DNA from: Stomorhina lunata
Lineage: Eukaryota; Arthropoda; Insecta; Diptera; Rhiniidae
NCBI GenBank assembly: GCA_933228675.1
Contig: OW121740.1
Span: 58,219,000 to 58,282,999 of the forward strand
Length of the DNA stretch: 64,000 bases
Reading direction: 5' to 3'
The translations under genes were made by a program, and so were the position numbers. The notes beneath the pieces were generated by a model that was not told the origin of the DNA, searched no databases, and worked only from the letters and a program-made list of their open reading frames with translations. Shown piece by piece: positions 1 to 11,045 of this stretch (positions within the stretch are counted from its first letter, which is position 1; the number at the start of each line of letters is the position of its first letter).

Positions 1-490
1 GTTTTTGAAGAAGAGTTTGTATGGGAGCTATGGTCAAATGTGGACCGATTTCAAATTTGGTACAGTGATTTAAGTTTACATAAGCAGTATCTGTTTTAAA
101 TTTCATGAAAAAATATTGATATTTGTGGCCAATATAGCAATTCCGGGAAGTGGGACCTATGGGAGGTACCATAAATAATGGACCGATTTTGACCAATATC
201 AATAGCCTTGGTCCCATTATTAAAAAATTATCTGTGCCAAATTTCATTAAATTATCTTTAGAATTGCGACCTGTAGTTTGATTACAAGGTTTACATGGGG
301 GTCCAGCCAGCCAGCCGTCCAGCCAACCAGCCAGACGGACGGACGGACATCGCTAAATCGACTCAGAAAGTGATTCTAAGTCTATTGGTATACTAAAAGG
401 TGGGTCTAAGAAAAATATTTCTATGCGTTACAAACATCAGCACAAACTTATAATACCCTCTCCACCTATGGTGGTGAAGGGTATAAAAAG
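1..490 (+). mobile_element. DINE-1/mini-me-like element, 3' part (cut by window edge)
   Basis: Non-coding dispersed repeat; at least five further copies lie in this window (25469-26182 minus, 42414-43098, 50090-50880, 57242-58045, 61800-63320). The recognisable core is a CCAGCCAGC run and GACGGACGGACGGACAT, then CGCTAAATCGACTCAG, and near the end GGTGGTGAAGGGTATAAAAA. From family knowledge, a GTCY microsatellite followed by GGACAT-G-CTA-ATCGACTC is the core of the Drosophila mini-me/DINE-1 (Helitron-related, non-autonomous) repeats; assignment to that group is by recalled resemblance. The 5' half lies outside the window. The 75-residue minus-strand frame at 437-664 straddles its end and is not a gene. 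Confidence 0.75.
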
Positions 491-690
491 TATGCCAAAA
501 CTAGGCATAGCGTATGAAATATTTAAGGGGTAGCCGCGATTTAGTTTTGTATGCATTTTGGTTTGTGTTGTTTTGAGACGAGTAAAGAAAAAGTTTTCTT
601 GTTTAGTGTAAATTGTTGTTAGTCCCCTGCAAAGCAAATAATAGCCAACCCTGATATTGTCCATTCTATTGGATCTAAACCAACCATGTC

Positions 691-2034
691 CCGGCTCCTA
701 AAATATATATGGTCAGAAGAAAGCATGCCGGACGATTGGAATCTCAGTGTCCTTTTGTCAGTCCACAAAATAGGAGATAAAACTGTATGTGCAAATTATA
801 GAGGGATAATTGCATATAAGACTTTATAGATCATACTGTGTGAAAGGCTAAAGTCCAAAGTTAACGAAATAATTGGGACATACCAATGTGGCTTTAGACC
901 AGGTAAATCAACCACTGACCAGATCTTTACTCTACCTCAAATCCTGGAGAAGACCCAAGAGAAACAAATTGACACGTATCATCCCTTTGTTGACTACAAA
1001 TCAGCTTTTGACAGCCCGATACGGAAGAAGGTGTGTGAAGCAATGTCTGAGTTCGGCATCCCCACGAAGCTAATAAAGTTATGCTGGATGACACTAATAC
1101 AACATCATCTGTTAAGATAGGTAAGAACCTATCAGAGTCTTTCATAACTAAACGGGGTTTCAGACAAGGTGATAGTCTATCATGTGATCTCTTTAATATT
1201 ATGCTAGAGAAAATCTTACTAAATGCAGCAGTTAATACAAGTGATACAATCTTCAATAGAAAACATATGCTACTCGCGTATGCCGATGACATTGATATTA
1301 TGGGGCGCACTTTACGCGAGGTAACTGCCGCCTTTTCCAATATCGAGAAGGAATCAAACAAAATGGGTCTAGCTGTAAATGAATCAAAAACAAAACTGAT
1401 GATTTCTACAGGCAGACAGACTCTAGAATTGGATCACTCGTGTCCGTTGAGAACCATAGCTTCGAGGTTGTAAAATAATTTGTCTACCTTGGTACCGCTG
1501 TGAACATCAACAACGATATAAGCTTCGAAATCAAACGTAGAATCATACTTACCAATCGATGCTATTTTGGACTAAGCAAACAGCTAAGAAATAAAGTCCT
1601 CTCTGTAAGAACAAAAATCACGCTCTATAAAACGCTCATACTTGCACAGACAGATGAAGCTATCCTTGGAGTGTTTGAGAGGAAAATTCTACGAAGAATC
1701 TTTGGACCAGTCTGCGTCAACAATGAGTATCGACATCAAATGAACCATGAGCTGTATGAGTTATAAGCTGACATACACATAGTAAAACGCATTAAGCAAC
1801 AGCGTCTGCGTTGGCTAGGACATGTTGTGCGAATGGATGAAAATACTCCAGCAAGAAGTCTTCGATAATGATCCAGAGGGAACGCGTAGAAGAGGGCGTC
1901 CAAAACTTCGATGGAAAGACCAAGTAGAAGAAAATCTTTTGAAACTTGGTATAAGAAATTGGAGAATATGCGCACAAGATAGAGGTGCTTGGAATTCTAA
2001 AATATGCTCGGCCTTTGTCCTAAACAGGTTGTAA
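691..2034 (+). pseudogene. Dead LINE (non-LTR retrotransposon) reverse transcriptase, 5'-truncated
   Basis: Remnant of the reverse transcriptase and C-terminal region of a non-LTR retrotransposon, which copied its own RNA into DNA at a nicked target. Reading through breaks, the order is: the fingers motif around CANYRG (about 790), QCGFRPGKST (about 890), VDYKSAFDSP (about 990), GFRQGDSLSCDLFN (about 1155), the catalytic YADD in LLAYADDIDI (about 1270), GLAVNESKTK (about 1370), then FVYLGTAVN (about 1475) and the C-terminal RRRGRP...WKDQVEENL and NWRICAQDRGAWNS (about 1880-2000). The frame is broken by a stop near 828, frameshifts near 1099, 1445 and 1830, a stop near 1472, and loss of about a dozen codons near 1645, where the usual leucine-rich YGAEAW block is missing. 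The endonuclease domain is absent. It resembles the common insect endonuclease-reverse transcriptase LINE type; I do not assign the clade. A shorter 3' copy lies at 47600-47775. Confidence 0.88.
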
Positions 2035-2046
2035 TTATAGGCCATT

Positions 2047-2060
2047 TAAGTAAGTAAGTA
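2047..2060 (+). repeat. (TAAG)n 3' tail of the LINE
   Basis: TAAGTAAGTAAGTA follows GGCCATT just after the LINE stop codon. The partner fragment at 47600-47775 ends in the same GGCCATTTAAGTAAG, so this marks the true 3' end of the element. Simple-repeat tails instead of poly(A) are known for some LINE clades. Confidence 0.7.
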
Positions 2061-2527
2061 TTGAATCTAAAAATTTCATGTACGTTTTTGGAATCAAATC
2101 TGAAAGCTTTTAAAAAATCACCCGATATTAAAAGTCCTAATTACCGACATGAAAAAGTAATACTCATATCGATGTAATTTTCAGCTGTTGTGGTGTAATA
2201 GTGGTAAAATTCTTACCACAAATCCAAAAATAATTAGTTTGACACTTTAAAATGTGTGTAGCTATTTCCGATTACTCTGTTTTGGAATGGTAGCTTCATG
2301 TCGGCAACAATTATGTTGATAAGAATGAAGGTTTTTATTGAAATTGATATACAAGTTTAAGTATTTATTGTAAAAATTGATCTAAAGTAAAAATTATCGG
2401 AATCAGACAATTTGTTGTTTACTTTTAACAAGTTTTAACTAGAGATTCAAATCAAAACCAATTTCATATCGTTAAATCTTTTAGAAAAATGTTTAAGTAA
2501 ATTGTATTTGTTGTTCTAGATTAATAA
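2061..2527. other. No gene seen
   Basis: AT-rich sequence between the LINE tail and the foldback element. No coding frame, RNA gene or clear repeat was recognised. Confidence 0.5.
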
Positions 2528-3936
2528 CACAGGTCAACAGCAAAAATGTGCTCGAGTAACCACTATATACATTTGATGTATCATGGCTACCTTAGTACAA
2601 CAATGGTAAAATTTTTAAATTCTATGGCAAGATTTTTTTTTTATTTTTTTTTTAAATTGCAATTTTTTTAGACGTTTCTTCAAATAATTAATGATAACTC
2701 AAAAACTACTAGTCTGATAATATTAAAATAAAATCAGAAAAATTAAGATTTACATGGCCTTTAATTCGTCTATATATCGCGTTTCCATCGGATCAATAGT
2801 ATCGGAGTTATAATAAAAAACTTAAGAAAAATATATATTTTTTATGTAAAAATGGCAAAAATTTTCTTTTTAAAAAAATCATGAAAAATCGAAAACGGCA
2901 AAAATCTTCCAGATTTATTATTTTATCGCATAGCGACATATAATAAAATGAGATATCGACCATAAAAATCGACTGATTTTTTTCGAATTTATTCGCAATT
3001 TAGTGAATTCGCTCATTTTCACAAAATTTTAGTTTTTTGCTTGATATACGCATGTAATACCCAGTGCAAATTGTAGTAACTCGAAAACTGTTTAACCGAT
3101 TTTAAAGATATGTAGCTTATTGGAAATCTCATTGTGTTTGCCCTAAGGACCAGGATCCACTTTTTTGCATAAGGGGGAATAAATAGCTTTAATTTTGCAA
3201 AAACTGAAAATTTGACAATTTTTTTCGATTTATACGCTATTTTTCAGATTTGGGGCCAATGCGCTACGTGTTAACGTTGTCCAATTCGACTAAAATTTTG
3301 TGGGTGGAAGTTTCTCACCAAATCTCACAATAATCCGACATGCACCCCTTGAAATTGGAAAATTAATTTTTTTCATACATTTGAAAACCCGCTATAATGC
3401 GTATATCAAGCAAAAAACTAAAATTTTGTGAAAATGAGCGAATTCACTAAATTGTGAATAAATTCGAAAAAAATCAATCGATTTTTATGGTCGATATCTC
3501 ATTTTTTTGCTATTATATGTCGCTATGCGATAAAATAATAAATCTGGAAGTTTTTTGCCGTTTTCGATTTTTCATGATTTTTTTAAAACGAAAATTTTTG
3601 CCATTTTTATGTAAAAAATATATTTTTTTCTTAAGTTTTTTATTATAACACCGATACTATTGATCCGATGGAAACGCGATATATAGACGAATTAAAGGCT
3701 ATGTAAATCTTAATTTTTCTGATTTTATTTTAATAATATCAGACTAGTAGTTTTTGAGTTATCATAAATTATTTGACCTCTAAAAAAAATTGCAATTTAA
3801 AAAAAAAAATTTTTTAAAAAAATCTTGCCATAGAATTTAAAAATTTTACCATTTTTGTACAAGGTAGTCATGATACATCAAAATTGTATAGTGGTTTTAA
3901 GAGCACATGAAATTTTTTTTATTTTGTTGTGCTGTG
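2528..3936. mobile_element. 1.4-kb foldback (long inverted repeat) element
   Basis: Two arms of about 520-530 bp are near-complete reverse complements: left about 2528-3056, right about 3399-3936. Landmarks shared in inverted order include CGTCTATATATCGCGTTTCC, ATCGCATAGCGACATATAAT, GAGCGAATTCACTAAATT (right arm) and GCGTATATCAAGCAAAAAAC. The termini are CACAGGTCAACA on the left and TGTTGTGCTGTG on the right. TAA occurs immediately outside both ends, compatible with a 3-bp target duplication. The ~340-bp loop has no transposase. The small frames inside (for example 3454-3648) are low-complexity. It is probably a non-autonomous DNA transposon; the superfamily is not assigned. Confidence 0.82.
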
Positions 3937-4789
3937 TAATTTGTGGTTTATTGAAATCATAAATAAATGCCAAAATCCCTAGTTATGTATTAATTGTCTT
4001 TATAATTATCTTGAAATGACGTTTATATACACAAAATATTTCATTTAAATGATAAGTTTATGTTATTTAAGCAATTCAAACGTTCACAAGAAGAAGAGGC
4101 ATTATTTTAATTAAACAATTCAAATGTATATATGTATATATTTTTACCAATAATAAACCATAATTCTAGTATAAAATAATATTTTGTATTTGTTGATGTT
4201 ACTCAACTGAAAACTGAGTAGTTTGAACTGACCACAATTAAATCTTTGTATATTCTTCAATTAACTTATCTTTATTTCTTAAGTTGGCATTTAATCCTCC
4301 CTTCTACGGGATGCTACTGATATTGTCGCTGCTGCTGCTGCTGCTGCTGCCGACTGCAGTATCCTTAACAATCCTGATAAGTTCATGTTAATTAAGGAAT
4401 TTATATTCATTTTATTGTATTTCGTTTAAAAGTATTTACTGGTTTGTATCTGTGGTATTTTTAAGTTATTGTTTTAAGAAAATCAAGTGTTAAAATTATT
4501 ATTGCCATAATTTGATTAGTTAAACACGAAAAATTTAAATCTGTTAAAGTCAGTAATTCTAGAGATTTTTATATGGTTTGATTTTGTGGAAGTCTCGCAA
4601 TTATTATATATGGGTGGGACGAAGGACACCGTTGATGCAGCTGGATTTTTTGATTATAATCACCCTTACATAGACTATGAAATCCAAGTATTAACATGGA
4701 AGATTGTAAAAACTAAAACTGATCCAGTCGCTTTTAAAAGCTCACACAGTGGGATGAAAAAAAAAATTTAGGGAAATAATTCAAGAACT
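3937..4789. other. No gene seen; contains a (CTG)8-like run
   Basis: AT-rich DNA. The only structured item is a GCT/CTG trinucleotide run at about 4327-4350, the opa/CAG type common in flies. The 61-residue frame at 4586-4771 has no recognisable motif and I do not call it a gene. Confidence 0.5.
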
Positions 4790-5160
4790 TTTAAACGGTA
4801 AGAAAACGAATTTCGAAACAAATTGGATCCGATATTGGCAAAACTCTAGGCTTAAGTCGTCAAAAAGTTTAATTTTTTTCGAAATCGAATATCTCATAAA
4901 TTATAGAATATATAAACCATACGTGTAGATCACAGTTAACAGATTTCGTACATATAAATCTTTTATATCGGAAAAACCCGAGGTGCCCTACTTTGAGGGA
5001 TTATAGCTTCCCTTCTAAAAACTCTACTAACTCTAAACTCAAAACTTAAGCTCAAATACTCCTCCTCTAATAATTGAGTTTACCGTTTAGAGAGTTTTGA
5101 ATTAATTCCCTATTTTTTTTAAACTCACTGTGAGTCAGCCAGAATCCCTAGTTCCCCAAT
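4790..5160 (+). repeat. Dispersed repeat fragment shared with 45840-46060
   Basis: GAGGTGCCCTACTTTGAGGG followed by CAAAACTTAAGCTC and a later CCGTTTAGA matches, with many differences, GGTGCCCTATTTTGGGGG, CAAAACTTAAGCTC and ACGGTTTAGAAG near 45900-46010. It is a diverged two-copy non-coding repeat of unknown class. Confidence 0.55.
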
Positions 5161-5192
5161 GAAGTATGAGTGCGGAGTCCTCTTTCGTCCCA

Positions 5193-6020
5193 GTAAGAAA
5201 AAAGGTTTATTCTCAAATTGAGGATGATTTAAAAATAAATCTTTTTTCAAAGGTCAAACGTTTAATACTGATTTGATACTGATTTGAGAATAATAGCGTT
5301 TTCAACAAAAATTGGACTTTATTCTCAAATTGAGAAATGCCTTATTCTCAAATCATTATCAACCTCATTCTCAAAGGTTTTTCAAATGTGGATATCATCT
5401 ACATGTGGAACATAAATAAAATGGCGTTGTATTTTTGATATTTTTGAGTTTGTTTATTTTGTTTTTTGAAAACGGTGCATCATATTTGAATTCTCTTGCT
5501 TAAAATATAATTTTTTTATTGTTAGGTAAAAAAAAATTTAAGAAACAAAGAAATTTTACTTATGCAAATGAATATTATTGAATTTTTAATCTTGACATAT
5601 TTAAAGCAAGTTTTTATGGTCAAATATGGATCAATTTTAAAAAATCCGAAAAAATAACGAATTTCTTTGAAATGCAATGCCATTCCATTAAAATATCTTA
5701 AACATTAATTTTTTTAGCATAAATTATTTTTTTTAATGTTTAAAAAAAAATTTGAAATAAGGTTTGATATCAAATTTATATAACACCATTTTTCAAATTA
5801 TTCTCAAATCATCTTAGGGTTTTATAATGATTTGAGAAAAATCTTTATTCTCAATTTAAGAAATTATCATTTTTCAAACGTTTATTCTCAAATGAATCCT
5901 CATTTGAAAATTAATGTGAATCTCAAACATCTGCTCAGGTTTGAAAAAAGTTTGAAAAAAACGTTTGATATCAAAAGTAAAAGTCATCATATTATTTCAA
6001 ACGTTTGACAATGTTCTTAC
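5193..6020. mobile_element. Probable inverted-repeat element with GTAAGAA ends
   Basis: The left end GTAAGAAAAAAGG and the right end TTCTTAC are inverted. Both halves carry many copies of ATTCTCAAAT, ATTTGAGAATAA and CAAACGTTTGA in opposing order (for example 5205-5400 and 5800-6010). There is no coding capacity. The arms are degenerate and no target duplication is evident, so the boundaries are provisional. Confidence 0.5.
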
Positions 6021-6540
6021 TTACAAAGAGGACGACCACAGATAAGATATTTAATGGACTCCAAAACTAACACTCATGCAAATACTGCATACATACAAAT
6101 TGGGTTACTTTATTTGGAAAGTTGAAAGTAGAGAGAAGGAAGGTAGTGAACAGGTATAGAGGTGATGAAGAGTCGCGTCATTTGTTGTTATTTAGACGCA
6201 TTGTTTAAACTTTTTGTTCTACAGTCAATTTTTTTCTTTTACATCGAACACGCCCCATCGCATTTCTGCTGCAAAAAAGCCATTTTTGGACCACCGCTAT
6301 TGAAAAATCTAATGATGAGTCTAGCTATTAAGGAACACTTGTTGTTTTCAAGAAAAATGTATATTTTGTGTTATAAAAAAGGTATTGAAATGTGCCAAAT
6401 GTTCTAAAACGAAAAGTGATAAAATTTTCCTTCAAACTCAGTAGATCATGCATCGAATATAGTTTCACAGCTTTAACATTGATGTCGATTTAATTAAGAT
6501 ACAGAACCTTGGTTTTAGTCTACAGAAGAAAATAACTTCA
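6021..6540. other. No gene seen
   Basis: AT-rich sequence. The 81-residue frame at 6162-6407 shows no recognisable domain and has ordinary AT-rich non-coding composition. Confidence 0.45.
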
Positions 6541-6542
6541 TC

Positions 6543-6730
6543 TGATAGGTTAGGTTAGGTTAGGCAGGATGCAGACTATAAGGTCCACCTCACTTGGGTC
6601 CATAAAGAGGTCCCTTTGTAATTCCTGCAAGGATAGAAAAAATTAAATGCTTAAAACTACCGAGTGTAAGAGGCTCAGTTAGAGCCAGCCAGATGCACCG
6701 ATAGAAGAGCCTATTTTACGAATATTGATG
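6543..6730 (+). repeat. (GGTTA)n-headed dispersed repeat
   Basis: GATAGGTTAGGTTAGGTTAGG lies at about 6541-6561, followed by GGATGCAGACTATAAGGTCCACCTCAC, a moderately GC-rich stretch unlike its surroundings. A short related piece (GGGTTAGGTTAG) occurs near 45645. TTAGG is the usual insect telomere motif, but Diptera generally lack it; this looks like the head of an interspersed repeat rather than a telomere relic. Confidence 0.45.
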
Positions 6731-7093
6731 TTCGAGATCTCTGACAGATCGTGCAGAAATGGGAATCCTAGATGGAGGGTTCTGGGCAGTGACAGAGGAA
6801 GTGATATATAGTTTAGGAGATATCAGGAAATCAAAAAAAGCTTTACAAAATTCGGTGTTTTCGTTTTTCTTTGGACAAAACCTAAATTGGCTTGATTTTG
6901 CTCGTGCTCCTACCATAACCATGTGAAAGGTAAAACTCTCTTCTTTAGATTAAGCAAAAAATAATTCACCGAAATTTACCGATCATAGAACAAAGTTCAA
7001 AATTTTCTAAAAAAAGTCACGTAAATTGTTATGCATAATTAAAGCAAAAAGTGTTGCAGTCAATTAGGCGTAACTTTTTAATAAAATTGAATT
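6731..7093. other. No gene seen
   Basis: The minus-strand 68-residue frame at 6716-6922 has no recognisable motif. The rest is AT-rich and unassigned. Confidence 0.4.
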
Positions 7094-7429
7094 TAATAGC
7101 TTGTTTCACGATTTCGAAAGAAAATCTACTCGAAAGAAAGTGAGTAACTCGAATTTGAATTAATTTTGGTTTCACTATTTCGAACCCTTTCGTTCGTTTC
7201 TATTCGAAAGCAAAAAATCAAGTGACTCATTTTGACATTTGCTTTCGTATTGCTGGTAACTTGTTCGAAATAGTAAAACAGAAATTTGTATGAAAATACT
7301 TACGTTTTCTTTCGACTTGTTTTTCGACTTATCTTTCGCATAAAATAAAGTTAGTGAAACGAAAAACAAATTTCTTTCGTATAGGATAAGAAAGAAAGCA
7401 TTCTTTCGAGATCGTGAAACAGGCCATTA
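7094..7429. mobile_element. MITE-like inverted-repeat element (about 336 bp)
   Basis: The left terminus TAATAGCTTGTTTCACGATT and the reverse complement of the right terminus, TAATGGCCTGTTTCACGATC, match for about 26 bp and continue into CTCGAAAGAA on both sides. The interior is rich in TTTCG/CGAAA in both orientations and has no coding capacity. It is a short non-autonomous DNA-transposon type; the superfamily is unknown. Confidence 0.68.
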
Positions 7430-8009
7430 GTCCCGTAGGAATCTACAGATTTCAACCAAAATTAGTAGAGCTCTTTTTTAGGTCAACCAATAGATGCGTG
7501 CCGATTTTCTGTTGATAATTGCAGAAAAATAAGTGAATAAAGCAGGTACCCCAAGAAGTGAACGGATTTTAACTAAAATTGGTTGAGCTCTTTGTTGGAT
7601 AAACTAATAGACGTGTGCCAATTTCGAATTTTGTTGGGAAAAATAATTAGTGAAAAATGGGAGTCCAAGGCAGGTATCTCAAAGAGTCAAGGGGTCTTGG
7701 TTCAATTAATAGACGAGTGACGATTTTGTTCAAAATCTGATGAATTGCGGCTTATACATTGAAAAAAAACATATTTTTTAAATCAACGTGTGCTTCAAAT
7801 TAAAGACGTGTTCATCTAAAATTGTTAAGAATTGCGGATTCTACATCAAAAAGAAAAATGGGGGTCCAAGACAGGTACTGTTGAAAATAGCATTTTGTAC
7901 ATTGAAAAGAAAAATATGTGAAAAAAAGGAGGCCCAAGGAAGCTACCCCGAGGAGTCGACGGATTTCGAAAATTTTTAAAATTGTTCTTATGTGAGCAGT
8001 TATGCAAAA
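7430..8009. other. No gene seen; diverged internal repeats
   Basis: Loosely repeated phrases (AGGTACCCCAAGAAGT, AGGTATCTCAAAGAGT, AGCTACCCCGAGGAGT, each followed by CGGATTT or similar) recur every 100-200 bp, suggesting a very old tandem repeat. Short frames on both strands overlap each other and are not convincing. Confidence 0.4.
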
Positions 8010-8205
8010 TTTCATCGTTGTGGGGTCACCACTGTGCCGTGTGTTACTGCTAAAGGTTTTTCGCCGATTGAGAATGCAGTGGTAATTGATAATTTTAATA
8101 GAAAATAATAATTACAGAAATTGACGTTGCCTTGATCGGGGATCGACCCAGGCTCAATTAGTAGTCGACGTACTAACCAACTAAGCCATAGCACCCTTCG
8201 CAAAC
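8010..8205 (-). mobile_element. tRNA-derived SINE (or tRNA pseudogene)
   Basis: Read on the minus strand, the 5' end is GGGTGCTATGGCTTAGTTGG, which carries a good RNA polymerase III A box (TGGCTTAGTTGG). About 40 nt later comes GGGTCGATCCCC, a B box and T-arm (consensus GGTTCGANTCC). The acceptor stem does not close, so it is not a functional tRNA. About 110 bp of non-tRNA body follow, down to about 8020. A tRNA head with a non-tRNA body is the layout of a SINE. The 63-residue minus frame across it is not a gene. Confidence 0.65.
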
Positions 8206-8218
8206 TTTCCCATGAGTC

Positions 8219-8782
8219 ATGAGCATAAAGACGTAGTCAATAGTTTAAAGACATCAAAAGTATAAAGTTATGAGTGTAAAGACGTACTCTTGAGTGTGAA
8301 AACGTAGTTTAAAGAAGTATTCATTGGTAAAAGAAGGCATCTTGATTATATAGACGTAGTCTTGGGTAAGAAAACGTAATATAAAGACTTACATATTAGT
8401 ATAGATATAGACATGAGTATGAAAACGTAGTATAAAGACGTATTAATAAGTATTAATACGTAGCCTTGAGTGAAAAGACGTAGTCTTAAATATGAAAAAT
8501 TAGTATAAAGACGTATTCATTGGTATAAAGACGTCTTGAACATAAAGAAATAGTCTTGAGTATATAGACATAGTCTTAAGTATTAAAACGTAATATAAAG
8601 ACCAATTCATTAGAATAAAGACGTAGTCTTGGGTACATAGACTTAGTATTATGTGTTACGACTTAAAATTGAGTAAACAGATGTAGTCTTTAGTTTATAG
8701 AAATAGTCTCATGTGTAAAGATGCAATATTGAATATAAAGACGTAGTCTTGAGTATGAAGATGTAATCTTGAAATGTAACAC
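8219..8782 (+). repeat. Degenerate tandem array of ~20-bp AAAGAC-GTA-GTCTT unit, forward
   Basis: About 25 diverged copies of a TATAAAGACGTAGTCTTGAG-type unit. The unit core is an inverted repeat, AAGAC-GTA-GTCTT. The same family recurs inverted at 10555-10862 and again at 47785-47844, 49154-49960, 56600-57000 and 59320-59515. Confidence 0.8.
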
Positions 8783-10465
8783 GTCTAGGAACTTTAAAAG
8801 TGTTGCTGAAAATAGGCTATGTAAACATACACTACCTTTATATAGTAAAGACTACGTTCGTATATGAAAAACTTTATAAAAAACGAAGTGTTTTTATTAA
8901 AACCTAAACAACTTCTTCATTTTTAAAAAATCATTGTATAAACACAACGTAAAGACTTTTGGCTACATAAGAGACCAAACCTTTTACGCCATATTTTAAA
9001 AAGTACGTATGAAGCCAATTTAAAAATAAATTAATATATTCATAAATTTCTAAAAATATAAAATTTTTTCTATTTTTATCATAAAATTTATTTTCGAAAA
9101 AAGCCTTGAAATCACACGTACGTAAACCAATTATTATTTTAATATTATTTTTTTTAATTATAATAAATTTATTTTATCTCTGGCCCAACACTTCTTAAAA
9201 CTACTAAATATCTAAATGATAGAATCGTATTGACTTTGATGACATCAAATTATTAGAAAAAACAAACGTATTATGTCAGACTAAGAAAATATGTTGTTAA
9301 TTAAAGATTTCTTCTATGCAAATGGAAATTCATGCATTTTCCTTTAGACTTAAGAAGAAAATCATGAGCATAGGACAAGTTGAAATCTTCAACCATGTCA
9401 AGAAATTTCAAATTGATCAGGAGAAGTATAACATTTTATAATCATTTCGAAATCTTTAAATGTCTATTTAGACAAATAAATATGCAAATTGGCCTACCTT
9501 CCCAATTGCTCAAAATTTTGATTTTTAATTAGTCGGAAGGCGCCCAAACACATCCGTCCATACAATTAAATGCATTTTCTGATATTGAATTTATGTCAAT
9601 GTAAAATAGAAAAGATGATGGACGTTTGCTCGGTTGGACTGGGAAAAGAAGAGAAGGTGCATTTTTGGTATGTCATACTAGCGGACATCTAGTGACACTG
9701 ACGGATGCTCTTCTATCCTATTTGAGTTTTCTCAATGTTGGCAGTTTGTCGAGATTACGAGCTACCACTAATGAAGAACACCCCAAATTGGCAACTTGGC
9801 TGTTGCTGCTGCTACTGTTGTTGCAATTGCTGATGTTACAATAAGTTGTCTGTCGAACGCCTGATGAGAAACCACTTAAATTAGTTTGTATTTTCCGTAT
9901 TAAATAGGCAAATAGATAATCAGACAGACAGACATACAGACAGATATTCACAGCACGACATTAGAAGCAAAGGTGTGGGCGTTGTTGTATGAGTTAGAAA
10001 GAGGCTAGACAAACGACAAATTTCACAACCTTTAGGCACAAATCTTTTGAAAGGTGTGAGTCGTTGGTTGGTTGGTTCTGTAGTCATAATACACTTATAG
10101 CGTTAATTAGAATTGATTTATTTTGTCACAGATGTAGATTGCAGGTGTAACTAGGCGACCATTGATACGATTCGAAACCATGCTATTAAAATTTAGAAAT
10201 TGTCTCTGGTGGATAGTGAGGAATTAGTTAGAATTATTGTGTGAGAGAGATGGAAGAAAAATGTTGGGGTAATTTAAAATTATTTGTTTGAATATTTCAA
10301 TACAGAAGCTTTCATATTAAAGACTTTGATACTCATACTAAAATCAATAAATAAAGCTTATATTCAGAAAAGCCCAACCAAAGAAAGGTAATATATGGAC
10401 TTCATGGTGTTAGAGAGTCTATTCAGGACTACTACAATAGTTGAACCCCTATTCATAATCAAAAA
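8783..10465. other. No gene confirmed
   Basis: Mostly AT-rich. A patch at about 9620-9860 is GC-richer and holds a 72-residue plus frame (9626-9844) ending in a leucine run encoded by a TTG/CTG repeat; it shows no known domain and may be a conserved non-coding or old exon patch. Short CAGACAGACAGA-type runs lie near 9925-9945. Confidence 0.4.
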
Positions 10466-10862
10466 TAGCTATAGCAAGCTTATAATTCAAATTTTCCATA
10501 CAATTTTCAAGTTATAAGAATTTAATAATTTAAAAATTTGTTTATGAATTAGGAGGTATGTCTTTATACTAAATATTACGTCTTTATACTAAATAGTACG
10601 TCTTTATACTAATAATAACTACTTCTTTATATTAAAGACTGCGTATTTATTCTAAAGTCTACATCTTTATACTAAAGACTACGCCTTTATACCAAAGACT
10701 AAAGACTACGTTCTAATACTCAAAACAACGTTCTTATTAGTACTTCCTTATAATAAAGACTACGTCCTTTTACCAAAGACTACGTCTTTATTCTAAAGAC
10801 TACGTCCTAATACTAAAGACTAAAACCTTATACTACGACCTTATATTAAAGACTACATTCTT
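10466..10862 (-). repeat. Inverted AAAGACGTAGTC array with conserved flank
   Basis: From about 10555 the ~20-bp unit is in the opposite orientation to 8219-8782 (TCTTTATACTAAAGACTACG type). The ~80 bp before it (AGCTATAGCAAGCTTATAATTC and onward) matches 50882-50960, so the array travels with a flanking sequence as part of a dispersed element. A short forward stretch follows at about 10990-11045. Confidence 0.7.
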
Positions 10863-11045
10863 ATGTATTTTTTCAAAAAACTACTAAAAAGAAGTAGTCG
10901 TTTGTTTAAAGTCATGGCCATTATTTGCAAATATAAGACAAAGTATTCCGTCTGATGGCTTAGAAGCCTTCAGAGAAAAGCCGAGATCGACGACGTAGTC
11001 ATTAGTTTCAAACGTAGTTTAAAGACGTAGTCCTTAGAGTAAAGA

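Noticed and set aside
927..1361. 144-residue minus-strand frame over the LINE
   Set aside because: It is antisense to the clear reverse transcriptase motifs on the plus strand.
6543..6563. Interstitial telomere (TTAGG)n
   Set aside because: Only about four units, followed by a unique GC-richer sequence; flies usually lack TTAGG telomeres. It fits better as the head of a dispersed repeat.
9626..9844. 72-residue frame with a leucine-rich end as a small membrane protein
   Set aside because: The leucine run comes from a CTG/TTG microsatellite; no family match and no start context.
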